Source: Pseudomonadota bacterium (GTDB lineage: Bacteria > Pseudomonadota > Alphaproteobacteria > Sphingomonadales > Sphingomonadaceae). From it: a stretch of 9,941 bases of DNA. The notes below the pieces were generated by a model. It was given only the letters and a program-made list of their open reading frames with translations. It ran no database searches and had not been told where the DNA came from. Below are positions 1-7,028 of this stretch, in pieces (the first letter of the stretch is position 1; every line of letters begins with the position of its first letter). The stretch spans positions 1-9,941 of the forward strand of contig JAFABD010000038.1 in the NCBI GenBank assembly GCA_023426225.1. The letters are read 5' to 3'. Position numbers and translations under genes: made by a program.

Positions 1-1525
1 GTTTCAGGCGCCGTCGCGCCTCGACGCCGACGGCGTTGCCGCGCTGCTGCCCGATCCTGCCGGCGCCTTTGCCGCCGCGCCGCGCCCGCGCGTGTCGCGC
101 GCCGACTATGGCGCGGCGTTCGCGCGCGTGATCGACTATATCCGCGCGGGCGACATCTATCAGGCCAACCTGACCTTCCAGGCCGAGGTGCCGGTCGCGG
201 GCGGTCCGGCGGCGCTCTATGCGCTGCTGCGCGCGCGGGCGGCGGCGGGGCAGGGGGCGCTGGTGGCGACGGGCGAGGACTGGCTGCTGAGCCTGTCGCC
301 CGAACTGTTCTTCACGCTGACCGACGGCGCGCTCGTCGCGCGGCCGATGAAGGGGACCGCGGCGCGCGCCGCCGACCCGGCCGAGGACGCCGCGCGTGCC
401 GCCGCGCTGGCGCGCGCCCCGAAGCAGCAGGCCGAGAATCTGATGATCGTCGACCTGATGCGCAACGACCTGGCGCGCGTGGCGCAGCCGGGCAGCGTGC
501 GCGTGCCCGACCTGTTCGCGGTCGAACGCTATCCGACGGTGCACCAGCTCGTCTCGACCGTCACCGCGACGCTCGACCCCGCGCGCGACGCGGTCGACGT
601 GCTCGACACGCTGTTCCCCTGCGGTTCGGTGACGGGCGCGCCCAAGCGCCGCGCGATGGCGATCATCGACGAGGTCGAGGCGGCGCCGCGCGGCGTCTAT
701 ACCGGCGCGATCGGCCGGATCGACGCGGGCGGGGCAGGGGCGGCGTTCAACGTCGCGATCCGCACGCTCCACCTTCGCGCGGGCGACGACATGGCGACGC
801 TGGGGCTCGGCTCGGGCGTGGTCGCCGATTCGGATGTCGACGAGGAATGGGCCGAGTGCCTTGCCAAGGGGCGCTTCGTCACCGCGGGCGAGCCGGGGTT
901 CGACCTGATCGAGACGATGCGCTTCGACCCCGTCGACGGCATCGCGCTGCTTGAGCGCCATCTGGCGCGGATGAAGGCGAGCGCCGCCGCGCTGGGCTTT
1001 CGTTTCGACCGGCACAGCGCGCGCAACGAGTTGCAGGCGGCGACATTCCGGCTGCGCACGCCCGCGCGCGTGCGGCTGGTGCTGTCGCCGCGCGGCGCGA
1101 TCGCGGTGGGGATCGCCCCGCTGCCGGTGACGCCCGAGCTGCCGGTGCGCGCCGCGGTGGTGCCGCTGCCGGTCGCGCCCGACGATTTCCGGCTGCGCCA
1201 CAAGACGAGCCGGCGCGGCTTTTACGACGCGGCGCGGCGTGCGCGGCCCGGTTGCTGGGAGGTGGTGTTCGCCGATCGCGACGGGCGGCTGACCGAGGGC
1301 AGCTTCACCTCGCTGTTCGTGCCGCGCGGCGACGTGCTGGTGACGCCGCCGCTGGCGCGCGGGCTGCTTCCCGGCGTGCTGCGCGCCGAACTGATCGCGA
1401 CGGGCCGCGCGATCGAGGGCGAACTGACCGCCGCCGACCTGGCTGGCGGATTTTTGCTGGGCAATTCGGTGCGCGGACTGGTTTCAGCCGTTACAGTTGC
1501 GGACAGCGAAGCCGCCGCCCTATAG
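1..1525 (+). CDS. pabB: Aminodeoxychorismate synthase component I fused to class IV aminotransferase / ADC lyase (PabB-PabC), 5' partial
   Basis: This bifunctional enzyme should make 4-aminobenzoate for folate: the PabB part converts chorismate to 4-amino-4-deoxychorismate, and the PabC part (PLP fold type IV) releases pyruvate to give pABA. The frame is open from base 2 with no stop, so the true start lies left of the window; the GTG at base 92 is internal. About 507 residues are visible. Chorismate-binding landmarks occur in order: DYIRAGDIYQANLT, RPMKGT (Lys codon at 350), VDLMRNDL, PCGSVTGAPK, YTGAIGRI, and GSGVVADSDVDEEW. From about visible residue 300 a class IV aminotransferase domain follows: FDLIETMRF, HKTSRR (probable PLP lysine, codon 1202-1204), LTEGSFTSLFV, and TPPLARGLLPG. 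Such fusions are a known arrangement. The missing N-terminus would carry the rest of the PabB fold. An aminotransferase gene follows 33 bp downstream on the same strand. Confidence 0.93.
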   Translation, partial: FQAPSRLDADGVAALLPDPAGAFAAAPRPRVSRADYGAAFARVIDYIRAGDIYQANLTFQAEVPVAGGPAALYALLRARAAAGQGALVATGEDWLLSLSPELFFTLTDGALVARPMKGTAARAADPAEDAARAAALARAPKQQAENLMIVDLMRNDLARVAQPGSVRVPDLFAVERYPTVHQLVSTVTATLDPARDAVDVLDTLFPCGSVTGAPKRRAMAIIDEVEAAPRGVYTGAIGRIDAGGAGAAFNVAIRTLHLRAGDDMATLGLGSGVVADSDVDEEWAECLAKGRFVTAGEPGFDLIETMRFDPVDGIALLERHLARMKASAAALGFRFDRHSARNELQAATFRLRTPARVRLVLSPRGAIAVGIAPLPVTPELPVRAAVVPLPVAPDDFRLRHKTSRRGFYDAARRARPGCWEVVFADRDGRLTEGSFTSLFVPRGDVLVTPPLARGLLPGVLRAELIATGRAIEGELTAADLAGGFLLGNSVRGLVSAVTVADSEAAAL

Positions 1526-1526
1526 G
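1497..1526 (+). promoter_or_regulatory. Possible promoter for the aspartate aminotransferase gene
   Basis: A TTGCGG box at 1497-1502 lies 18 bases before TATAGG at 1521-1526, which overlaps the pabB-pabC stop codon. The TATAGG box sits about 38 bases before the aminotransferase ATG. The -10 matches the sigma-70 consensus at four of six positions and the -35 at three. It is a weak call; the gene may simply be read through from pabB-pabC. Confidence 0.3.
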
Positions 1527-1558
1527 CGCGCGCACAGCTACCGCGAAAGGCGACCGTC

Positions 1559-2758
1559 ATGCAGATCTCCGCCGCGCTTCAGCGCATCCAGCCTTCGGCC
1601 ACGCTCGCGATGACGTCGCGGGTGTTCGAACTCAAGCGGCAGGGCATCGACGTGATCGGCCTGGGCGCGGGCGAGCCCGATTTCGACACGCCCGACTTCG
1701 TCAAGGACGCCGCGATCGAGGCGATCCGCGCGGGCAAGACCAAATACACCAATGTCGACGGCACCGCCGAGCTGAAGGCGGCGATCGCGCTGAAGTTCAA
1801 GCGCGACAACGGGCTCGATTACGCCCCCGCGCAGATCACGGTGAATGTCGGCGGCAAGCACACGCTGTTCAACGCGATGGTCGCGACGCTCGATCCGGGC
1901 GACGAGGTCGTCGTCCCCGCCCCCTATTGGGTGAGCTATCCCGACGTCGTCCAGTTCGCGGGCGGCAAGCCGGTGTTCGTCGCGGCGGGCGCCGACCAGG
2001 GGTACAAGATCACCCCCGAGCAGCTCGATCGCGCGATCACCGCCAAGACCAAGTGGGTGATCCTCAATTCGCCGTCGAACCCGACCGGCGCCGCCTATTC
2101 GGCCGACGAGCTGAAGGCGCTGGGCCAGGTGCTCGAACGCCATCCGCACGTGTGGGTGTTCGCCGACGACATGTACGAGCACATCCTGTACGACGGTTTC
2201 GAATTCGCGACGATCGCGCAGGTGTGCCCGTCGCTGTACGAGCGCACGCTCACCGTCAACGGCTGTTCCAAGGCCTATGCGATGACCGGCTGGCGGATCG
2301 GTTTCGCGGGCGGCCCCGCCGAGCTGATCAAGGCGATCGCCAAGCTGCAGTCGCAGTCGACGTCGAACCCCTGTTCGATCGCGCAGGCGGCGGCGACCGC
2401 GGCGCTGACCGGCGACCAGTCGTTCCTGCGCGACCGCGCGCGCGCGTTCCAGCAGCGCCGCGACCTGGTCGTGGGCATGCTCAACGCGATCGAGGGCATG
2501 ACCTGCCCGACGCCCGAGGGCGCCTTCTATGTCTATCCCGAATTCGCCGCGCTGATCGGCAAGACGACGCCCAAGGGGCAGGTGATCGACACCGACGAGG
2601 CGATGATCGGCTATCTGCTCGACGAGGCGCGCGTGGCGGCGGTGCATGGCGGCGCGTTCGGCCTCTCGCCGGCGATGCGGATCAGCTATGCGACCTCGGA
2701 AACGCTGCTGCGCGAGGCGTGCACGCGCATCCAGGACGCCTGCGCCGCCTTGCGCTGA
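1559..2758 (+). CDS. PLP-dependent aspartate aminotransferase (subgroup I-beta; possible prephenate aminotransferase)
   Basis: This 399-residue class I/II aminotransferase interconverts aspartate and 2-oxoglutarate with oxaloacetate and glutamate. Some I-beta members in alphaproteobacteria also transaminate prephenate to arogenate; that activity is possible here but not shown. The full length matches the family. Visible landmarks are GLGAGEPDFDTP near residue 35, GKTKYT, PAPYWVSYPD, NPTG (Asn174), DDMYEHI (Asp203 and Tyr206, PLP ring contacts), NGCSKAYAMTGWRIGF with the Schiff-base Lys238, and RISYATS with the carboxylate-binding Arg374. The start ATG is preceded by AAAGG at 1546-1550 with 8-base spacing. 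It follows pabB-pabC by 33 bp and precedes the MsrA-like gene by 27 bp, so the three may be co-transcribed. The enzyme should be cytosolic. The symbol is left blank because aspC, aatA and aat are all used for this group. Confidence 0.93.
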   Translation: MQISAALQRIQPSATLAMTSRVFELKRQGIDVIGLGAGEPDFDTPDFVKDAAIEAIRAGKTKYTNVDGTAELKAAIALKFKRDNGLDYAPAQITVNVGGKHTLFNAMVATLDPGDEVVVPAPYWVSYPDVVQFAGGKPVFVAAGADQGYKITPEQLDRAITAKTKWVILNSPSNPTGAAYSADELKALGQVLERHPHVWVFADDMYEHILYDGFEFATIAQVCPSLYERTLTVNGCSKAYAMTGWRIGFAGGPAELIKAIAKLQSQSTSNPCSIAQAAATAALTGDQSFLRDRARAFQQRRDLVVGMLNAIEGMTCPTPEGAFYVYPEFAALIGKTTPKGQVIDTDEAMIGYLLDEARVAAVHGGAFGLSPAMRISYATSETLLREACTRIQDACAALR

Positions 2759-2785
2759 GCCGCGATTCGTCCGATCGTCGCGGCC

Positions 2786-3439
2786 ATGGGGCGCAGGACG
2801 AACCGGGTATTGGCCGCGATCGCGGCCGTGACGCTGTTGACCGCGGGCGCGCGCGTGCCGCGGGCGGTGCCGATCCCGCCGCCCGCACAGGACGTGCCCG
2901 CCACCGGCGACGAGCAGGTCGCGGTGCTGGCCGGCGGCAATTTCTGGGGACTCGAGGCGGTATTCCAGTCGGTGCGCGGCGTCCATTCGGTGACCAACGG
3001 CTATGCCGGCGGCACCGCGGCGACCGCGCGGCACGGGCTGGTCGTCGGCGCCCGCACGCGCCATGCCGAGGCGGTGCAGATCGTCTATGACCCCGCCAAG
3101 GTGAGTTTCGGGACGCTGCTGCGCATCTTTTTCGCGGTCGCGCACGATCCGACGCAGCGCGACCGGCAGGGGCCGGACCGCGGCCCCGCCTTTCGATCGG
3201 CGATCTTTGCGCAGGACGAGGCGCAGCGCCGCGTCGCGCAGGCCTATATCGAGCAGCTCGGCAAGGCGCGCGTCTATCCGCGGCCGATCGTGACGCGGAT
3301 CGAGACCGGACGCTTCTTTCCGGCCGAGGCGGCGCAGCAGGACTTTTTCTGGCGCAACCCGATGCACCCCTATGTCGTGCGCTGGGACAAGCCCAAGGTG
3401 ACGGCGTTCCGCAACACCTTTCCGCAGCTCGCCAACTGA
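2786..3439 (+). CDS. Secreted MsrA-like protein lacking the catalytic cysteine (probable pseudoenzyme)
   Basis: The 217-residue protein has the MsrA (peptide methionine-S-sulfoxide reductase) fold signature along its length: LAGGNFWGLEAVF, NGYAGG, RHAEAVQIVYDP, HDPTQRDRQGPD, RSAIF, and NPMHPYVVRWDKPKV. True MsrA uses the Cys of GCFWG as the nucleophile. Here that position is Asn52 (AAT at 2939-2941), and the protein contains no cysteine at all. Compared with E. coli MsrA, the active-site Tyr83 equivalent is His83, the Tyr of QYRS is Phe136, the His of YHQ is Gln184, and TGHAE reads TRHAE. Glu95 and Asp131 are kept. Residues 1-22 form a signal peptide (MGRRTNR then a hydrophobic run) without a lipobox Cys, so the product is probably periplasmic. 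The frame is intact and codon use matches its neighbours, which argues against a decayed gene. Reductase activity by the known mechanism is not expected; the actual role is unknown. No clear Shine-Dalgarno precedes the ATG, and the gene follows the aminotransferase by 27 bp. Confidence 0.85.
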   Translation: MGRRTNRVLAAIAAVTLLTAGARVPRAVPIPPPAQDVPATGDEQVAVLAGGNFWGLEAVFQSVRGVHSVTNGYAGGTAATARHGLVVGARTRHAEAVQIVYDPAKVSFGTLLRIFFAVAHDPTQRDRQGPDRGPAFRSAIFAQDEAQRRVAQAYIEQLGKARVYPRPIVTRIETGRFFPAEAAQQDFFWRNPMHPYVVRWDKPKVTAFRNTFPQLAN

Positions 3440-3455
3440 GCCGCGGCGCGCGCGA

Positions 3456-3860
3456 TCAGAGCAGCCCCAGCGCCCCGAGCGCATAGGCGAGATCGGCCGG
3501 CAGCGCGTCGACCCCCGCCGCCGCATCGTCGAGATCGGGCGGCGCGTCGGCGCCTTCGAGATAGCGCCAGCCCTGATGCGCGCGCTTGGGCCGCGGCGCG
3601 ACGCGGATCAGCTGCGGGGCGAGCAGGATCGCGGTGCGCCCGCCCTCCGCCTCGCCGAAACCGAGGATCGGCGAGCGCCCGACGAGCTGGTGCTTGAGAA
3701 TCCAGAACAGCGATCCGCCGACGATCTCGGCATGGCGCTTGGGCAGGTAGCGCGTCGTCAGCGCGACGGCGCCGCCGTCGGCCGCGCGCGATTCGAGCCG
3801 CGACTGGAGGAAATCGACGCTGTCGCAGCCGAAGGCGACCTTGGTGAGATGGAGGGACAC
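3456..3860 (-). CDS. DUF1489 family protein
   Basis: This 134-residue protein belongs to the DUF1489 family, conserved in alphaproteobacteria and of unknown function. Recognisable segments are LHLTKVAFGCDS at the N-terminus, TTRYLPKRHAEI near residue 36, GSLFWILKHQLVGRSPILGF near residue 49, and PKRAHQGWRYLEGADAPPDL near residue 91. The acidic Ala/Leu-rich tail ends at LGLL. A GTG start at 3858-3860 is chosen because it gives the usual family N-terminus directly; the frame stays open further upstream only as an overlap with mgtE in another frame. There is no signal peptide or membrane segment, so the protein is probably cytosolic. It lies 62 bp downstream of mgtE on the same strand and is probably co-transcribed with it. 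Its 3' end faces the MsrA-like gene across 16 bp. Confidence 0.85.
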   Translation of the reverse strand: MSLHLTKVAFGCDSVDFLQSRLESRAADGGAVALTTRYLPKRHAEIVGGSLFWILKHQLVGRSPILGFGEAEGGRTAILLAPQLIRVAPRPKRAHQGWRYLEGADAPPDLDDAAAGVDALPADLAYALGALGLL

Positions 3861-3922
3861 GGCGACCGATCTGGCCCTCACGCGCGGCGCAATCAACCCG
3901 TCCGTCGGGGATTCGTGCCGCG

Positions 3923-5332
3923 TCAGCCGCCCAGCCCGACCAGCGTCGCCAGCCCCAGAAAGGTGAAGAAGCCCATCACGTCGGTCATCATCGTCACGAA
4001 CACCGCCGACGACACCGCCGGATCGACCCCCGCCTTTTCGAGCGTGACCGGGATCAGCACGCCCGACAGGCCCGCGATCAGGTTGTTGATGACCATCGCC
4101 ATGCCGATCACGAGCGCGAGCGCGGGGATGCCGTAGATCAGCATCGTGCCGATGCCGATCGCGACGCCGAGCGCGGCGCCGTTGGCCGCGGCGATCGACA
4201 GTTCGCGCAGGATCATGCGCAGCGTGTTCGAACTGGTGAGCTGATTGGTCGCGAGCGCGCGCACCACGACGGCCAGCGTCTGCGTGCCGGCATTGCCGCC
4301 CATCCCCGACACGATCGGCATCAGCACCGCGAGCAGCGCGAAGCGTGCGATCACGCCTTCGAACAGCCCGACCACCGACGCCGCAAGGATTGCGGTGCCC
4401 AGGTTGACGAACAGCCAGGTCAGCCGCGTGCGCACCGTCAGCAGCACGGGCTGGTTGATGTCGCCCTCGCCCGCGCCCGACAGGCGCAGAATGTCCTCGC
4501 CCGCCTCTTCGGAAATGATGTGGACGATGTCGTCGACGGTAATCATGCCGACGAGCCGGCCGTTGGCATCGACGACCGCCGCCGAGATGAGCGCGTATTT
4601 CTGGAAGCGCAGCGCGACCTCTTCCTGGTCCATGTCGACCGGGATCAGCGTCTGTTCGCGCTTCATCACGTCGCTGACCGAAACCGAGCGCGGCGCGCGC
4701 AGGATCCACGACAGCGCGCAGGTGCCGACCGGCTTGTGGCCGGGATCGACGACATAGATTTCCCAGAAGTCGGTCGTCAGCTCTTCGTGCGAGCGCAGGA
4801 AATCGAGGACGTGGCCGACGGTCCAGTGCTCGGGCACCGCGATCAGCTCGCGCTGCATCAGGCGGCCGGCGGTCTCCTCGGGATAGGACAGCGCCTCCTC
4901 GATCGCGGCGCGATCGTCGGGATCGAGCGCGCGCAGCACCTCGCGCTGATCGTCGGCGTCCATGTCCTCGATGATCGCGACGGCATCGTCGGTATCGAGT
5001 TCGGCGGCGATGTCGGCAACCTGGTGCGGCTCGAGCGCGTCGACCAGCGCCTCGCGCACCCAGTCGTTCATCTCGGCAAGCACGTCGCCGTCGATCAGGT
5101 CCGAAATCGCCGCGGCCAGCGCCGGACGCTGCTCGGTGGGGGTCAGCTCGACCAGGTCGGCGATGTCGGCAGGATGGAGCGGCTCGACGCGCGCGCGCGC
5201 GGCCTCGGTATCGCCCGCGGCGACCGCTTCGAGCACGGCATTGACGAAGGCGGGCTTGAGCCGGTCGTCCTCGTCGAGTTCGCTGTCGACGGGATGGTCA
5301 TGCGCCTCGGCGTGAAGTTCGGTTTCGCTCAT
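3923..5332 (-). CDS. mgtE: Magnesium transporter MgtE
   Basis: This 469-residue protein is a Mg2+-gated Mg2+ channel/transporter of the inner membrane. It has an acidic MgtE N-domain of helical repeats (about residues 27-160), a CBS-domain pair (about 160-285, with TVGHVLDFL, YVVD, ISAAVVDANGRLVGMITVDDIV), and a five-helix membrane domain (about 300-469). The membrane domain carries the family signature PIVSGMGGNAGTQ at 339-351. It also has Asp451 in TMMTDVMGFF, matching the pore Asp that binds Mg2+ in the Thermus protein. In the family, Mg2+ bound between the N and CBS domains closes the pore. The length is normal. The ATG is preceded by AGGAGA with about 8-base spacing. The gene is divergent from the peptidyl-prolyl isomerase gene (113 bp between starts) and is followed by DUF1489. 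Confidence 0.96.
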   Translation of the reverse strand: MSETELHAEAHDHPVDSELDEDDRLKPAFVNAVLEAVAAGDTEAARARVEPLHPADIADLVELTPTEQRPALAAAISDLIDGDVLAEMNDWVREALVDALEPHQVADIAAELDTDDAVAIIEDMDADDQREVLRALDPDDRAAIEEALSYPEETAGRLMQRELIAVPEHWTVGHVLDFLRSHEELTTDFWEIYVVDPGHKPVGTCALSWILRAPRSVSVSDVMKREQTLIPVDMDQEEVALRFQKYALISAAVVDANGRLVGMITVDDIVHIISEEAGEDILRLSGAGEGDINQPVLLTVRTRLTWLFVNLGTAILAASVVGLFEGVIARFALLAVLMPIVSGMGGNAGTQTLAVVVRALATNQLTSSNTLRMILRELSIAAANGAALGVAIGIGTMLIYGIPALALVIGMAMVINNLIAGLSGVLIPVTLEKAGVDPAVSSAVFVTMMTDVMGFFTFLGLATLVGLGG

Positions 5333-5340
5333 CGTCCGAT

Positions 5341-5346
5341 CTCCTG
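5341..5346 (-). promoter_or_regulatory. Ribosome binding site of mgtE
   Basis: On the minus strand AGGAG lies about 8 bases before the mgtE ATG at 5330-5332. It supports this start over downstream alternatives. It is also complementary to the UCUCCU stretch of the putative small RNA near 7045. Confidence 0.75.
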
Positions 5347-5388
5347 CGCACGAACCCAGCCCCGCCCGCTGCCACCGCCGCGCCCGAT

Positions 5389-5417
5389 TTGCAACTCCCC
5401 CGGGCTATGCGTAGGAC
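5389..5417 (+). promoter_or_regulatory. Possible promoter elements for the peptidyl-prolyl isomerase gene
   Basis: TTGCAA at 5389-5394 is followed after 17 bases by TAGGAC at 5412-5417, which matches the -10 consensus at only three positions. A CTATGC element at 5405-5410 lies 41 bases before the GTG start and resembles -10-like CTAT elements before other genes here. Both readings are weak, and only one, or neither, may be right. Confidence 0.25.
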
Positions 5418-5432
5418 GACGCGACAACTCGC

Positions 5433-5437
5433 AGGAG
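5433..5437 (+). promoter_or_regulatory. Ribosome binding site that sets the isomerase start
   Basis: AGGAG at 5433-5437 lies 8 bases before GTG at 5446. This selects the GTG over the upstream in-frame ATGs at 5389 and 5407, which have no such site and would add a basic N-terminal tail not typical of the family. Confidence 0.75.
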
Positions 5438-5445
5438 AATGGACC

Positions 5446-5898
5446 GTGTCCGAACCGACCAACCTTGTGATGACGCTGGAAACCGGCGACGTTCACATCA
5501 AGCTGCGGCCCGACCTCGCGCCCCAGCATGTCGCCCGCATCGCCAAGCTCGCCGACGACGGCTTTTACGACGGCGTCGTCTTCCACCGCGTGATCGACGG
5601 GTTCATGGCGCAGGGCGGCGATCCGTCGGGCACGGGCATGGGCGGTTCGAAGGAGCCCAACCTGCCGGCCGAATTCAGCAACGCCCCGCATGTCCGCGGC
5701 GTGTGCTCGATGGCGCGCACGATGGATCCGAACAGCGCCAACAGCCAGTTCTTCATCTGCTTCGACGACGCGCGCTTCCTCGACGGCCAGTACACGGTGT
5801 GGGGCGAGGTGACCGAGGGCATGGAGCATGTCGACGCGCTCCCCAAGGGCGAGCCGCCGCACACGCCGGGCAAGATCGTGCGGATGCGCACCGCCTGA
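5446..5898 (+). CDS. Cyclophilin-type peptidyl-prolyl cis-trans isomerase (cytosolic)
   Basis: This 150-residue single-domain cyclophilin speeds cis-trans isomerisation of Xaa-Pro bonds and aids folding. Visible signatures are FYDGVVFHRVIDGFMAQGGD (residues 40-58, including catalytic Arg48 and Gln56), GTGMGGS, SMARTMDPNSANSQFFI (Phe103 of the substrate pocket), and FLDGQYTVWGEV. The residue matching the cyclosporin-contact Trp121 of human CypA is Phe111, as is common in bacteria. There is no signal peptide or membrane segment, so it should act in the cytosol. The GTG start at 5446 is set by AGGAG 8 bases upstream; an ATG at 5389 in the same frame is less likely. The gene diverges from mgtE and converges with the LysR gene, so it is probably transcribed alone. 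Confidence 0.93.
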   Translation: MSEPTNLVMTLETGDVHIKLRPDLAPQHVARIAKLADDGFYDGVVFHRVIDGFMAQGGDPSGTGMGGSKEPNLPAEFSNAPHVRGVCSMARTMDPNSANSQFFICFDDARFLDGQYTVWGEVTEGMEHVDALPKGEPPHTPGKIVRMRTA

Positions 5899-5934
5899 GC
5901 CCCGGCAAGACCGGGGGCGGACACGCCGCCCCGG
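5899..5934. terminator. GC-rich hairpins between convergent genes, possible terminator
   Basis: Right after the isomerase stop, CCCCGG (5900-5905) and CCGGGG (5911-5916) form a 6-bp stem with a 5-base loop. The right arm can instead pair with CCGCCCCGG around 5926-5934, with one bulged G. A 10-base direct repeat, GCCCCGGCAA, occurs at 5899 and 5928. No T-tract follows on either strand, so any termination would be weak or factor-assisted. The site lies between convergent genes, where a two-way terminator would fit. Confidence 0.35.
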
Positions 5935-5971
5935 CAACCGATGCCGCGTGCCCGCCCCGGCGGGCGCGCGG

Positions 5972-6859
5972 TCATTCGGGCTTCAGCGTGTCGACCAGCC
6001 AGTCGTAGAAGACGCGCACCGGCCGTTGCCCGAGCGCGCGCGGACGGCACACGAACCAGTAGCTGTACGGGCTTTCGACCTCGGTATCGGGAAAGAGCCG
6101 CACCAGGCGCTCGTCGCGCGCCGCCTCGAAATGCGATTCGAGCAGAAACGCGACGCCCAGCCCCTGCGCCGCCGCTTCGAGCAGCAACGTTCCCGAATCG
6201 AACAGGTCGATCGCCACAGGCTCGAGCTCGGGCATGTCGATCGCCGCGCGCCATGCGGTGAACAGTTCGGGCATCTCGCGATGGACGAGCGCGGTCAGCG
6301 TCGCGAGCTGTTCGGGGCGCGTGATCGGCGTGGGGCCTTCGACCATCGATCGCGTGCCGATCGCATAGACGCGATGCCGGTCGAGCCGGCGCGCGTGCAG
6401 CCCCGGATCGACGTCGCGCGCGATGACGATCGCGGCGTCGAGCCCGTCGCCGAGCCGCGCCAGCGCATGCGTCCCCGAATCGATGTCGAGATGCAGTTCG
6501 GGATGCCGCCGCTTCATTTCGGGGAGCAGCGGCAGCAGCCGTTGCGTCGCGAACAGCGGCGGGATGCCGAGTCGCAGCCGGAGCAGCTCGCTGCCGCTCG
6601 TCATCGTCTCGACGCCGTCGGCCATCGCGTCGAGCGCGGGGGCGATCAGCCCCAGCAGGCGCTCGCCATCGTCGTTGAGCCGCAGCGACTGGTGGCGCCG
6701 TTCGAACAGCGGTTTGCCGATAAAGCGTTCGAGCGCCTGGACACGCCGGCTGAGCGCGGGCGACGAAAGCGCCAGCTCCTCGGCCGCCGCCTTGATCGAC
6801 CCGAGCCGGGCAACCTGGACGAACGCTTCGATCGCAGTGAGGGGAGGGAGCCTTCGCAT
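5972..6859 (-). CDS. LysR-family transcriptional regulator (GcvA-like)
   Basis: This 295-residue protein is a full-length LTTR. The N-terminal winged helix-turn-helix (about residues 5-63) reads LTAIEAFVQVARLGSIKAAA, then LSSPALSRRVQALERFIGKPLFERR. A linker helix follows, and a periplasmic-binding-like effector domain begins near residue 92 (LRLRLGIPPLFA) and runs to the end, with EAAAQGLGVAFL near residue 218. The PPL-TAIEAFVQVARLGS opening is typical of the GcvA-like group, whose members regulate diverse targets; the effector here cannot be told from sequence. The gene diverges from the CDC48-type ATPase gene, so that gene or a small RNA between them is a candidate target, and autoregulation is likely from the dyad over its promoter. 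Only a weak GAAG-type ribosome site precedes the ATG. Confidence 0.92.
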   Translation of the reverse strand: MRRLPPLTAIEAFVQVARLGSIKAAAEELALSSPALSRRVQALERFIGKPLFERRHQSLRLNDDGERLLGLIAPALDAMADGVETMTSGSELLRLRLGIPPLFATQRLLPLLPEMKRRHPELHLDIDSGTHALARLGDGLDAAIVIARDVDPGLHARRLDRHRVYAIGTRSMVEGPTPITRPEQLATLTALVHREMPELFTAWRAAIDMPELEPVAIDLFDSGTLLLEAAAQGLGVAFLLESHFEAARDERLVRLFPDTEVESPYSYWFVCRPRALGQRPVRVFYDWLVDTLKPE

Positions 6860-6936
6860 ATCCGCTTCTTGTGCAGTGCATCACGGGCGAATCGACCGGC
6901 CCGCGCGTGCGGATCGGCCCCTCCACCCTTGGGACG

Positions 6937-6965
6937 ATTATCGCGCGACGCACCAATGATTGCAA
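6937..6965 (-). promoter_or_regulatory. Promoter of the lysR gene
   Basis: On the minus strand, TTGCAA (6960-6965) is followed after exactly 17 bases by GATAAT (6937-6942), matching the sigma-70 consensus at four and five of six positions. The predicted start of transcription is near 6930, which gives a leader of about 70 nt before the lysR ATG. The -35 box is inside the dyad at 6958-6976. Confidence 0.6.
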
Positions 6966-6976
6966 CCTTTGCAATC
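6958..6976. promoter_or_regulatory. Perfect 8+8 dyad, candidate LysR-type operator
   Basis: GATTGCAA and TTGCAATC are exact inverted repeats separated by CCT. The site contains the T-N11-A pattern of LysR-type boxes (T6961 to A6973), lies in the lysR divergent region, and covers the -35 box of the lysR promoter. Binding there would be expected to repress lysR, as in classic LTTR autoregulation. Binding is inferred, not shown. Confidence 0.6.
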
Positions 6977-7028
6977 TTGTCGGAGTCATTTCGCACTTGC
7001 ACAATTGTTCGCCGCAGTGCACATAGAA

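Noticed and set aside
2939..2941. Sequencing error at the MsrA catalytic codon
   Set aside because: AAT differs from TGT or TGC by at least two bases, and independent active-site positions are changed too.
1252..3090. A 612-codon rightward frame overlapping three genes in another phase
   Set aside because: It is a same-strand shadow, extremely Arg-rich, without motifs.
1538..3526. A 662-codon antisense frame across the aminotransferase and MsrA-like genes
   Set aside because: It has shadow-type composition, crosses two well-supported genes, and contains no family motif.
3861..4709. Upstream extension of the DUF1489 frame into mgtE, making a 417-residue protein
   Set aside because: The extra part is an Arg/Gly/Ala-rich shadow of mgtE in another frame. 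Only the last 134 codons show DUF1489 motifs.
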